Source: Chromatiales bacterium
GTDB taxonomy: Bacteria > Pseudomonadota > Gammaproteobacteria > Steroidobacterales > Woeseiaceae
Assembly: GCA_024679535.1 (NCBI GenBank)
Contig: JAIBDF010000008.1
Location: 1-41,999, forward strand
Length of the DNA: 41,999 bases
Direction of reading: 5' to 3'
Positions within the stretch are counted from its first letter, which is position 1, and every line of letters begins with the position of its first letter. Made by a program: the position numbers and the translations under genes. Below, in pieces: positions 1 to 5,377 of the stretch. The notes beneath the pieces were generated by a model that had not been told where the DNA came from, made no database searches, and saw only the letters and a list, made by a program, of their open reading frames with translations.

Positions 1-112
1 CAAGGAGGCGGACCTTGTTCGAAAAAACGCGCCAGCGTTTTAGACGCCGCAGGCGCCCGTTAGGGTGAAGATCGCCATAAGGCGATCTGAATCAATCCTG
101 TCGGGCGCGCCA
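1..112 (+). repeat. tRNA-Arg(CCG) 3'-half repeat, copy 1, T loop split by hairpins
   Basis: The right end (T-stem strand CCTGT, acceptor strand CGGGCGC at 102-108, G109, CCA at 110-112) matches the 3' end of gammaproteobacterial tRNA-Arg(CCG). The T loop is interrupted after TTCGA by successive hairpins: AAACGC/GCGTTT (25-30/35-40, loop GCCA), CGCC/GGCG (45-48/52-55, loop GCA), CCC/GGG (56-58/63-65, loop GTTA) and GATCGCC/GGCGATC (70-76/81-87, loop ATAA). The left part (1-24) is a diverged tRNA-like stretch. The 5' half of the tRNA is not in the window, so this is not a working tRNA here. It belongs to the same family as the copies at 918, 3005, 4111 and 27013. Confidence 0.75.
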
Positions 113-130
113 ACCTTTTCAAGGTGAAGA

Positions 131-175
131 CCGGTCACATGGTTTACACCTTATTCCGGGCACATGGCTAACACC
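131..175. repeat. Tandem 25-bp motif CCGGNCACATGGNTNACACC, IS-end-like
   Basis: Two units, CCGGTCACATGGTTTACACC at 131-150 and CCGGGCACATGGCTAACACC at 156-175, repeat with a 25-bp period right after tRNA-like copy 1. The same pair recurs after copy 4 at 4247-4291. Such tandem CACATGG motifs resemble transposase-binding ends of DDE insertion sequences (possibly IS481-like); no transposase belonging to them is visible. Confidence 0.5.
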
Positions 176-195
176 TTGTCCGGCACGAACGGATT

Positions 196-222
196 GGGGC
201 CGGGTTCTACCCGGCCCCTTTC
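196..222 (+). terminator. Strong GC hairpin followed by short T run
   Basis: GGGGCCGGGT (196-205) pairs perfectly with ACCCGGCCCC (209-218) around a TCT loop and is followed by a T-rich stretch on the plus strand. Nothing coding reads into it from the left except the tRNA-like repeat, so it may be the relic terminator of an ancestral tRNA transcript, or an end signal for the plus strand opposing the doc gene. Confidence 0.55.
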
Positions 223-274
223 ATTATCGAAATGTCTCGCGCCAGCATCATCGCCTGTCGAACCAACATCTTCT

Positions 275-661
275 TCACACGGTAGATATGTGCGCTTGAA
301 TCCACGTCAGGATTTTTTCGAACGAACGGTCGTTGGCCTCTAGCATTCCAATGATGAATTGTTCGCCTTCGTCGGCTCTAACCACTAGTTTCCAGCCATT
401 CAGGCGTAGAAAAATATCCGTCCCAAAGAAAGCGACACGCTTGTTGCCATCGACGAATGCGTGATTAACGAGAAGAGATTCAAACATTGCGGCCGCCATC
501 TCTTCAATATGCGTGTAGTAACCGGTTTGCGGTCGAAAAAGGGCACTTTCAAGAAGGCCCTGATCTCGCACGCCGTGGTCGCCACCAAAGCGCTCGATCA
601 AGCGCTCGTGAATCGCGAGCACCTCATCAAGGGACAGGAAGTCGACCGTGTTACCGGGCAA
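275..661 (-). CDS. doc: Doc-type (Fic fold) toxin
   Basis: A 128-aa protein of Doc/Fic family length. The Fic motif reads HAFVDGNKR at residues 67-75, with the His and the NKR that Doc uses to phosphorylate EF-Tu and stop translation (family knowledge). The only start in frame near the N terminus is TTG at 661, which overlaps the 3' end of the upstream antitoxin gene by 11 bp, so translation is probably coupled. Gene order antitoxin-toxin is the usual phd-doc order, but the antitoxin here is ribbon-helix-helix-like rather than classical Phd. It lies in a cassette between tRNA-like copies 1 and 2. Toxic activity is inferred. Confidence 0.88.
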   Translation of the reverse strand: MPGNTVDFLSLDEVLAIHERLIERFGGDHGVRDQGLLESALFRPQTGYYTHIEEMAAAMFESLLVNHAFVDGNKRVAFFGTDIFLRLNGWKLVVRADEGEQFIIGMLEANDRSFEKILTWIQAHISTV

Positions 662-863
662 GTCGGCGGCCTAGCTCTTCGTTCTCCTGGATAGAGTCTT
701 CGAGGTGATCCATCACGACAGGGCGCAGTCGGCGCTTCCGAACGTAGTCGCTGATTGCTTCAGTGAGCAGACCGGAAATGCTCTGATGGGACTCCTTTGC
801 GAGGTCCTGCAGTGCTTTCCAATGAGCTTGTTCGACTTTTGAGCTGATCTTTATGCTGGCCAT
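651..863 (-). CDS. Ribbon-helix-helix antitoxin of the Doc module
   Basis: A 70-aa protein whose first 45 residues have the pattern of a CopG/RHH DNA-binding domain: a short beta strand (ASIKISSKV) followed by two helices ending near YVRKRR. The acidic tail (DHLEDSIQENEELG) is probably the toxin-neutralising part. ATG start at 863; no clear Shine-Dalgarno. It directly precedes doc and overlaps it. Three 10-bp-spaced TATNTCAAG direct repeats lie just upstream at 874-900 and are the likely operator for autorepression. Exact family not certain. Confidence 0.8.
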   Translation of the reverse strand: MASIKISSKVEQAHWKALQDLAKESHQSISGLLTEAISDYVRKRRLRPVVMDHLEDSIQENEELGRRLAR

Positions 864-873
864 TTGGAGACCA

Positions 874-900
874 TATCAAGCTATGTCAAGATATGTCAAG
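874..900 (-). promoter_or_regulatory. Direct-repeat operator of the RHH-Doc module
   Basis: TATCAAG (874-880), TATGTCAAG (882-890) and TATGTCAAG (892-900) recur with 10-bp spacing, one helical turn, immediately upstream of the antitoxin start. Phased direct repeats are typical of cooperative RHH dimers. Assigned by position and periodicity. Confidence 0.6.
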
Positions 901-917
901 ATTATGCAGGTTGAACC

Positions 918-1043
918 CACCGAAGGCAGGGGTCACAGGTTCGACCCGAGACCGACGAAGTCGGTCGACGGACGCACGAACGCGGTGAGTGCGCCCTTTA
1001 GGGTGAGGGCCGTAGGCCCGAATCAATCCTGTCGGGCGCGTCA
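918..1043 (+). repeat. tRNA-Arg(CCG) 3'-half repeat, copy 2, with hairpins
   Basis: Begins in the anticodon loop (CCG at 920-922), then anticodon-stem strand GGCAG (925-929), variable region, ACAGG and TTCGA; resumes with AATCCTGT and acceptor strand CGGGCGC. Inserted in the T loop are GACCGAC/GTCGGTC (950-956/960-966, loop GAA), CGCAC/GTGCG (973-977/989-993, longer loop), CCC/GGG (994-996/1001-1003, loop TTTA) and GGGCC/GGCCC (1007-1011/1015-1019, loop GTA). CCA is replaced by TCA. It separates the Doc cassette from the ion-channel/nucleotidyltransferase cassette. Confidence 0.8.
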
Positions 1044-1155
1044 CTTTCTTTTTAATATCAATAATTTAGAGTTCTACCGGTCTGGGTTGGTGTCCTCGAT
1101 GGTGTCCGGGACACGCAGGGGACACAGCGGTAATACGGGTTCTGGTTGATGCCTT
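1026..1155. repeat. 130-bp duplicated segment, left copy
   Basis: Runs from the 3' end of tRNA-like copy 2 into the IS3 remnant. It matches 3066-3195 with only two mismatches (1099 A/G and 1137 G/A). It contains the self-complementary GTGTCCGGGACAC, probably part of an IS end. Confidence 0.9.
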
Positions 1156-1252
1156 TCTTGCGGCACAGCTCAGCAATACTGGATTCGCCGCGAAGGCCCT
1201 CCAACACAATCCGGATCTTTTCTTCTGCTGAATACTGCCGACGGGTTGCTCG
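1044..1252 (-). mobile_element. IS3-family remnant (OrfA fragment plus end)
   Basis: On the minus strand, 1252 to 1127 encodes an OrfA-like fragment containing RRQYSAEEKIRIVLEGLRG and the GINQN.YYR motif, characteristic of the helix-turn-helix N terminus of IS3-family transposases. It runs straight into terminal, non-coding IS sequence at 1044-1126. The rest of OrfA and all of OrfB are missing, so the element cannot move by itself. A second remnant with the same end is at 3084-3260. Confidence 0.7.
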
Positions 1253-1693
1253 ATGGATGTCTCGAAGTCGGAATTCTCGGAGTTTGTTGTCACGGTAGAG
1301 ATCAAGCGGCGTCCGCTGCACTTCCTGCTGAGTATCGTTTTCCCAATGGTCTTGCTGGTCAGCCTTACGTGGTGTGTCTTCTGGATGGATGGAGAAACGC
1401 TCGCTAATCGGGTGAATATTACGTTCGTCGGAATTCTTAGCGTGGTTGCGTATTACTTCGTAGTGCTAGGCCATGTGCCGGAGGTCAGTTATCTCACACT
1501 GATAGACGCATTCGTTCTTGCTACCTTTCTGATTCTTGCCGCCGGCGTCACACTGATTGTCGTTGTCGAACGTATTGGTGGATATAAGAACCCGGAGATT
1601 ATGGCCAGGGCCGACCGAGTCTGCAGGTGGGCATTTCCATTGGCCTAGCTGACTATCGCGACGTTGCTAGGGATTGTCTTTCTGCTCCTGTAG
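1253..1693 (+). pseudogene. Pentameric ligand-gated ion channel, transmembrane-domain remnant
   Basis: The reading frame encodes about 146 residues matching the membrane domain of bacterial pentameric (Cys-loop-type) channels: an IKRRP-like junction before M1, an M1 segment ending LTWCVFWMD, an M2-M3 part with the VSYLTLIDAF motif that typifies M3, then M3 and M4. The extracellular ligand-binding domain is absent; the frame starts exactly at the IS3 remnant. A TAG at 1646-1648 interrupts M4 and the homologous frame ends at 1691-1693. Truncation plus nonsense codon make this a pseudogene. Family recognition is from the motifs; no alignment was run. Confidence 0.7.
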
Positions 1694-1799
1694 CCCCTGC
1701 TTTGGTTGTAGCTGCCCCGGCGCGGACGCGCATATTCTTCTTCAGACTCGCGAAGGTAAGACGAGGTTGGTCTATGCACCTGCCGGGGTTTTATTACTC

Positions 1800-2828
1800 C
1801 TAAACCAATTTGCGTACCTCAGTGGCAACGTCCTGGTTCACGAGGTCGAGTCCGGCCTGAATCCTGTCCTGAAATGCCTTGTCCCTTTCCATGGCAGCGC
1901 GAAGCGCTAACGCAATATCACTCGGCCGAAGTTCAAGCAACGCTTGCAACACCTGCTCAGCCTGGCTCAGGTCCTTGCGAATCTTGGCAGCAGAGCTACT
2001 GCTTCGCATCTGGCTGATTGCACACTTGTGAATCGCAAATCTCCCCGGTGCTGGCACATTGATCATGATGCCGTGTCCGTACAAGAGTACGGCCGGCTGA
2101 ATGTCCTCAAGCAGGTAATCCAGGTGTCTCAACGGAGTTGCGTAGGTTCCAAAATGATCCAGCTTGACAGGTCGGGTGGTTTCCCGGCCGCGCATTGGAG
2201 CCAGCACATCCACACGAAAATCCCGATTGCGAATTCGAAATGACGTCGAAGGTTGTCTTGGGTTGAGAGTAGGTACCTCAATGAATCCCATTCCGCTGTC
2301 GAGGATCAGCTGCCCCAGATTTACAGGTGTCTTGGGTCTAGGCAACGCAAGCAGATATCGGTTGTCCATCGCGATATCGACGTCCTGTGTTCCGGCGTCG
2401 CTATGCCACGAAACACCGAGCATATTTGAGTACGCCCTGAACGCGAGTGTCCCGACCAACGCTGCGCCTGCCAGAAATACGCCGTTTCGTTCGAGCAACG
2501 TCAGGACTTTGCCCTCGTCTTTGCTCAGGGCAGACATTCCGCCGCCGATAAGCATGTTGACCAATCGGGTTCTCAGGTCTCGATCATCGACGTTGGATTG
2601 CCACAGCGCCTTTTCGTCGTCGATCCGGTCCAGGAGTTCGGTCGTTCCCTCGCCGAGATAGTGCTCCCTCCTCGTCTTACCGATGCTTATATAGAGATAC
2701 CAGTAGCGCTTTCTGTTGATGTCTTTGTACTTGAACGACAGGTTTGAGCCGTCCGATACTGGCTGGACACAGTTTTGCATCAGCTCGCTGTACTGCACCA
2801 TCAGGCTGTTCGGGAGGTCTTCTATCAA
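1800..2828 (-). CDS. GSU2403-type nucleotidyltransferase-fold protein (PF12281-like)
   Basis: A 342-aa protein. The nucleotidyltransferase-like core spans about residues 110-260, with LAGAALVGTLAF followed by TQDVDIAMD, which resembles the G[GS]-x(n)-DxD active-site arrangement of minimal nucleotidyltransferases, and a conserved VLLYGHGIMINVPAPGRFA block. Related families (AbiEii/MenT-type) act as toxins or phage defence, but this family has no settled function that I can cite. The start is uncertain: TTG at 2828 is the longest, ATG at 2801 is an alternative. Two perfect inverted repeats lie upstream. A decayed second copy of the same gene family is at 13245-13395. Confidence 0.75.
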   Translation of the reverse strand: MIEDLPNSLMVQYSELMQNCVQPVSDGSNLSFKYKDINRKRYWYLYISIGKTRREHYLGEGTTELLDRIDDEKALWQSNVDDRDLRTRLVNMLIGGGMSALSKDEGKVLTLLERNGVFLAGAALVGTLAFRAYSNMLGVSWHSDAGTQDVDIAMDNRYLLALPRPKTPVNLGQLILDSGMGFIEVPTLNPRQPSTSFRIRNRDFRVDVLAPMRGRETTRPVKLDHFGTYATPLRHLDYLLEDIQPAVLLYGHGIMINVPAPGRFAIHKCAISQMRSSSSAAKIRKDLSQAEQVLQALLELRPSDIALALRAAMERDKAFQDRIQAGLDLVNQDVATEVRKLV

Positions 2829-2841
2829 TGTTCGGTGCCTG

Positions 2842-2877
2842 TTTTATACCGTAATTAATTGATATTGCGGTATAAAA
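2842..2877. promoter_or_regulatory. Perfect inverted repeat TTTTATACCG/CGGTATAAAA
   Basis: Ten-bp arms at 2842-2851 and 2868-2877 with a 16-bp AT-rich spacer, immediately upstream of the nucleotidyltransferase gene. Shares the half-site TTATACCG with the repeat at 2945-2976. Likely operator for an unidentified repressor. Confidence 0.65.
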
Positions 2878-2944
2878 TAATATGTTGTTTTACAACCTAT
2901 TTATTGGATTTTTCACCCAAAAAGTGCCTCAAGAATAGCATGGT

Positions 2945-2976
2945 TTATACCGCAGTCATAATTGTTTGCGGTATAA
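2945..2976. promoter_or_regulatory. Perfect inverted repeat TTATACCGCA/TGCGGTATAA
   Basis: Ten-bp arms at 2945-2954 and 2967-2976 with a 12-bp spacer. It lies about 100 bp from the similar repeat at 2842-2877 and 10 bp before a possible ATG at 2986 that is cut off by tRNA-like copy 3. The pair looks like a two-operator intergenic region of a once divergent gene pair. Confidence 0.65.
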
Positions 2977-2985
2977 GGTGGTCGT

Positions 2986-3004
2986 ATGCAGATTGACGAC
3001 TACA
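2986..3004 (+). pseudogene. Possible start of a gene truncated by the tRNA-like repeat
   Basis: ATG at 2986 follows AAGGTGG at a plausible Shine-Dalgarno distance and is divergent from the nucleotidyltransferase gene. Only about six codons remain before tRNA-like copy 3 begins at 3005. A partner or antitoxin gene may have been lost here; this is inference from promoter layout only. Confidence 0.3.
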
Positions 3005-3083
3005 CTCCGAAGGCAGGGGTCACAGGTTCGATCCGAGGAGCGAAGCGAGGACAGGCCGAAGGCCCATCCTGTCGGGCGCGTCA
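3005..3083 (+). repeat. tRNA-Arg(CCG) 3'-half repeat, copy 3, shortest insert
   Basis: Starts exactly with the seven-base anticodon loop CTCCGAA (3005-3011), then GGCAG, GGGTC, ACAGG (3022-3026), TTCGA (3027-3031); resumes at 3066 with ATCCTGT and CGGGCGC (3073-3079), G3080. The T-loop insert (3032-3065) contains GCGAAGC, the sequence of a well-known very stable DNA mini-hairpin, and GGCC-GAA-GGCC (3054-3064). It separates the nucleotidyltransferase cassette from the HigBA cassette. Confidence 0.82.
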
Positions 3084-3195
3084 CTTTCTTTTTAATATCA
3101 ATAATTTAGAGTTCTACCGGTCTGGGTTGGTGTCCTCGGTGGTGTCCGGGACACGCAGGGGACACAGCGGTAATACAGGTTCTGGTTGATGCCTT
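3066..3195. repeat. 130-bp duplicated segment, right copy
   Basis: Matches 1026-1155 with two mismatches and continues into the second IS3 remnant. The near identity implies recent duplication or gene conversion compared with the much more diverged hairpin inserts just upstream of each copy. Confidence 0.9.
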
Positions 3196-3260
3196 GTTTG
3201 GTCCGACTACCGCTGACGGCGCACACAATGGGCCTGGCAGTACTGGATTTCAGGCGTGCA
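3084..3260 (-). mobile_element. Second IS3-family end remnant
   Basis: Carries the same IS end and the minus-strand GINQN.YYR codons as 1044-1252. Beyond 3195 homology to the first copy becomes patchy (a CAGTACTGGATT segment near 3238 parallels CAATACTGGATT near 1171). No transposase frame remains. Confidence 0.55.
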
Positions 3261-3293
3261 GAAATCGGACTGCCGGAAAACTGCCGGGAATAG

Positions 3294-3626
3294 TTACTTA
3301 CGAGCGGATTTGGAACGAGACTTGATCGGGCGCGTTGCAAAGTCAATTCCGCATGCTGTTAGCAAGGAATGATAAGTAGTAAATGATGTACGTGTTTCTG
3401 GTTTCAGCGTCTTGAAAACAGTGACGCGATTTACACCGGCGGCAGCCGCAACTTTGCCGACTCCGCGAGCGCGAATAACGTCCGCAACGGCAGTCTTGAA
3501 TACAACTTCGTCACCTTCAAGAAGCGCTTCATTGACGTACGCAGCAGCATACGATGGATCCCGAAGATCCTCGTAGAGCTTCTCTTTCATATTCCACGAT
3601 GCTGCCGCCTTGATTTTTTTACTCAC
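3294..3626 (-). CDS. HigA-like antitoxin (HI1420-type antidote)
   Basis: A 110-aa protein with a C-terminal helix-turn-helix (GVGKVAAAAGVNRVTVFKTL) and an N-terminal DPSYAAAYVNEALLEGD segment typical of the probable addiction-module antidote family that pairs with Gp49/HigB-like killers. GTG start at 3626 overlaps the toxin stop by 8 bp (GTGAGTAA). Toxin-first order is characteristic of higBA. It presumably binds the inverted repeat at 3959-3980. The cassette lies between tRNA-like copies 3 and 4. Confidence 0.85.
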   Translation of the reverse strand: MSKKIKAAASWNMKEKLYEDLRDPSYAAAYVNEALLEGDEVVFKTAVADVIRARGVGKVAAAAGVNRVTVFKTLKPETRTSFTTYHSLLTACGIDFATRPIKSRSKSARK

Positions 3627-3942
3627 TGTTTCGTTCCCGAAAATTTTTCAATCTTTCTCTCGCTCGTTCTATAGCTCGCCTCTGATCGCTTTTCCCTGAG
3701 CCACCGAGCAAAAGCATAATTGTTCCGTCGACGTTTGCGAAATAGACTCTCAGGCCGATGTGGCCTGCCAATCGCATTTCGTACAAGCCGTTTCTCAGTG
3801 AAGAGCAGTCTCCCAGGTGGTTATGTTCTTCGACGGCGCGTAATCGTCTTCTGACAGAAGCCTGGCGCCGACCATCCAATCGCTCGAACCATTCAAGAAA
3901 TGGCCGTCGCCCCAAATCCGTTTCGTATACCAGCAACTTCAT
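3619..3942 (-). CDS. HigB/Gp49-type addiction-module killer protein
   Basis: A 107-aa basic protein of the RelE/ParE superfamily, Gp49-like branch: LEWFERLDGRRQASVRRRL in the first helix pair, LRNGLYEMRLAGHIGLRVYFA in the central sheet and a LLLGGSGKSDQRRAIERA end. Family members are mostly mRNA interferases. ATG start at 3942. It precedes and overlaps the antitoxin. A perfect inverted repeat and a TATAGT -10-like box lie directly upstream on the minus strand. Confidence 0.87.
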   Translation of the reverse strand: MKLLVYETDLGRRPFLEWFERLDGRRQASVRRRLRAVEEHNHLGDCSSLRNGLYEMRLAGHIGLRVYFANVDGTIMLLLGGSGKSDQRRAIERARERLKNFRERNSE

Positions 3943-3958
3943 CGACGATACTATAGGG

Positions 3959-3980
3959 GATGTTGCCTACAGGCAACATC
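3959..3980. promoter_or_regulatory. Perfect inverted-repeat operator of higBA
   Basis: GATGTTGCCT (3959-3968) and AGGCAACATC (3971-3980) form a perfect 10-bp inverted repeat with an AC spacer. On the minus strand it sits just upstream of a TATAGT box, so a bound antitoxin would cover the -35 region. Confidence 0.7.
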
Positions 3981-4110
3981 AGAGAAACTCGGGGATTGTG
4001 TGAGATTTGTGTGACTGAGTGGTGCACGGTTGTGATGAGTACTGCAGTCGCAATGGGCGCCCTTCCAATTAGTGTTAATTAATTCAGTTGCTTACGATTG
4101 AAATAGCGTA

Positions 4111-4229
4111 CTCCGAAGGCAGGGGTCACAGGTTCGATCAATCGCGAAGCGATTAAGATGCACGAAGTGCGCCCCGCAGGGGTGAAGATCACCATTAGGC
4201 GATCTGAATCAATCCGGTCGGGCGCGCCA
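4111..4229 (+). repeat. tRNA-Arg(CCG) 3'-half repeat, copy 4, with hairpins
   Basis: Starts with anticodon loop CTCCGAA (4111-4117) and ends with CGGGCGC (4219-4225), G4226 and CCA (4227-4229). The T-loop insert contains AATCGC/GCGATT (4140-4145/4149-4154, loop GAA), GCAC/GTGC (4160-4163/4167-4170, loop GAA), CCCC/GGGG (4172-4175/4179-4182, loop GCA) and GATCACC/GGCGATC (4187-4193/4198-4204, loop ATTA, one mismatch). The distal T-stem strand has CCGGT for CCTGT. It closes the accessory array. Confidence 0.82.
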
Positions 4230-4246
4230 TTTTCATCGGGTCCGTT

Positions 4247-4291
4247 CCGGGCACATGGGTTACAGGTGATTCCGATCACATAGGTAACACA
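4247..4291. repeat. Tandem 25-bp CACATGG motif, second site
   Basis: CCGGGCACATGGGTTACAGG (4247-4266) and CCGATCACATAGGTAACACA (4272-4291) repeat the motif seen at 131-175, with the same 25-bp period and the same position relative to a tRNA-like copy. Probably an IS end or a shared outer boundary of the array. Confidence 0.5.
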
Positions 4292-4310
4292 TTTCATTCC
4301 ACCTATCACA

Positions 4311-4515
4311 CCACCCGCAGCAGCCTCCCGTAGCGGCCAAGCGTGTGGACGGCATTCTCGAAGAGAATAGTGATGTCGAGCACGAAGTTGCGATCCTCCG
4401 TCGACAAGTCCTGCTCCGATTCGAAGTAGTTGTGGCGAATCTTCGTCATCATTGCGGAGCGTTTGGTATTGAAGTGGCTGATTTTGCGGCGTACGGGCGA
4501 TACAAGATCACCTCA
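4311..4515 (-). pseudogene. Unrecognised protein-coding remnant
   Basis: On the minus strand a frame of about 67 codons ends with TGA at 4311-4313 and reads through TKIRHNYFESEQDLSTED and FENAVHTLGRYGRLLRVV, which has a protein-like composition (about 46 residues from the tandem ATGs near 4450). No ribosome-binding site is evident, the frame is closed upstream by a stop near 4516, and I do not recognise a family. It could be a short real gene, or the tail of a transposon gene next to the 25-bp motifs. Confidence 0.3.
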
Positions 4516-4573
4516 ATTTTCTCGCGACAAATCGGTTTGACCCCATAATCTTCCCTGTTCGACGTCAAGCCCT

Positions 4574-5377
4574 CTATGTCATGGTGATTCGATAACCGTT
4601 GTGCTTGCGGATGTTCAGTACGCGGTTGTCATCGAATATCAGGTACTGGCCCTTGATGCCCGCGAGGTGACCCTCGATCTCCGCATGCTTGTCAAATCCG
4701 ACGCTCTTTACTTTCTCCGGGTACCGGTTAACGGGATAGTCGATCGAGCAGACTGTGTCATCGGTGTCGACAAACCGCCGCAGGTCGGCATCGAGCGTGT
4801 CAGTCAACGATGCCTTTGTGGCGACGAGGTCTGCATCAATCAGCTCGTTCTTCAACATGCGCTGCCAGTTCGTTCGATCGGTCAGGTGCTCTTTCATGGC
4901 GAGTTCAACGAGGCCGGCTGTGTAGCGATTGGGAACGCGAGCAAACACGATAGCATTGGTTGCGCCCTGATCGATCCAGCGCGTGGGCATTTGCGAGGCC
5001 CGCGTGATGCCTACCTTGACCGCGGAGCTCCTCGCGAGATAGACAATCTGCTCCACCAGGCAATGTTTCTCGGCCCATGCCATATCCCGCGCCTCGCCTT
5101 CGTGCGCCCGGCACAGCTCTGGACGGATGATGCATTCGCTGGACTCCGGGGCGTCCCTGAAACACGGGTAGCAGAAACCCTGCCCGAAAGACTTCTTCGT
5201 CAGCCGGTCGCAGGCAATACAGTTGATCGTGCCGTCAAAACTCAGCTTGATGGTTTTTCCGATCATTGCGTTCATATCAATCGGAACGTCATCCAGCACC
5301 AGCGAGTAGTGCGCGACATCCTCGAGCCGGGTCTGCATTTTTCGCAGGTTGCCGGAAAGGGGTGCTTTGGAGTGCAT
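4574..5377 (-). CDS. DUF2797 family protein
   Basis: A 267-aa soluble protein from ATG 5377 (a longer frame to 5482 is unlikely: AGG lies just upstream of ATG 5377, and homologs begin near GNLRKM). Features of DUF2797 are a CIAC...CYPC four-cysteine, probably zinc-binding cluster, the CRAHEGEARDMAW segment with nearby Cys/His, then VYLARSSAVKVGITR with a GIY-YIG-like look and RWIDQGA. The biochemical role is unknown to me. Divergent from the efflux operon. Confidence 0.8.
   Translation of the reverse strand: MHSKAPLSGNLRKMQTRLEDVAHYSLVLDDVPIDMNAMIGKTIKLSFDGTINCIACDRLTKKSFGQGFCYPCFRDAPESSECIIRPELCRAHEGEARDMAWAEKHCLVEQIVYLARSSAVKVGITRASQMPTRWIDQGATNAIVFARVPNRYTAGLVELAMKEHLTDRTNWQRMLKNELIDADLVATKASLTDTLDADLRRFVDTDDTVCSIDYPVNRYPEKVKSVGFDKHAEIEGHLAGIKGQYLIFDDNRVLNIRKHNGYRITMT

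Noticed and set aside
196-222. Terminator of the doc gene
   Set aside because: The T-rich tract follows the stem on the plus strand, whereas doc is transcribed from the minus strand; the hairpin suits plus-strand transcription better.
1044-3260. Complete IS3 element or composite transposon using both IS3 ends
   Set aside because: Both remnants have the same orientation and neither carries a transposase; two IS ends alone do not make a mobile unit.
1-4229. Functional tRNA-Arg genes
   Set aside because: Only the 3' half from the anticodon loop is present, the T loop is interrupted, and no 5' acceptor or D arm precedes any copy.
1-4229. Classical integron with attC sites
   Set aside because: No integrase gene is visible in the window, I found no RYYYAAC/GTTRRRY core pairs, and the sites are plainly tRNA-derived.
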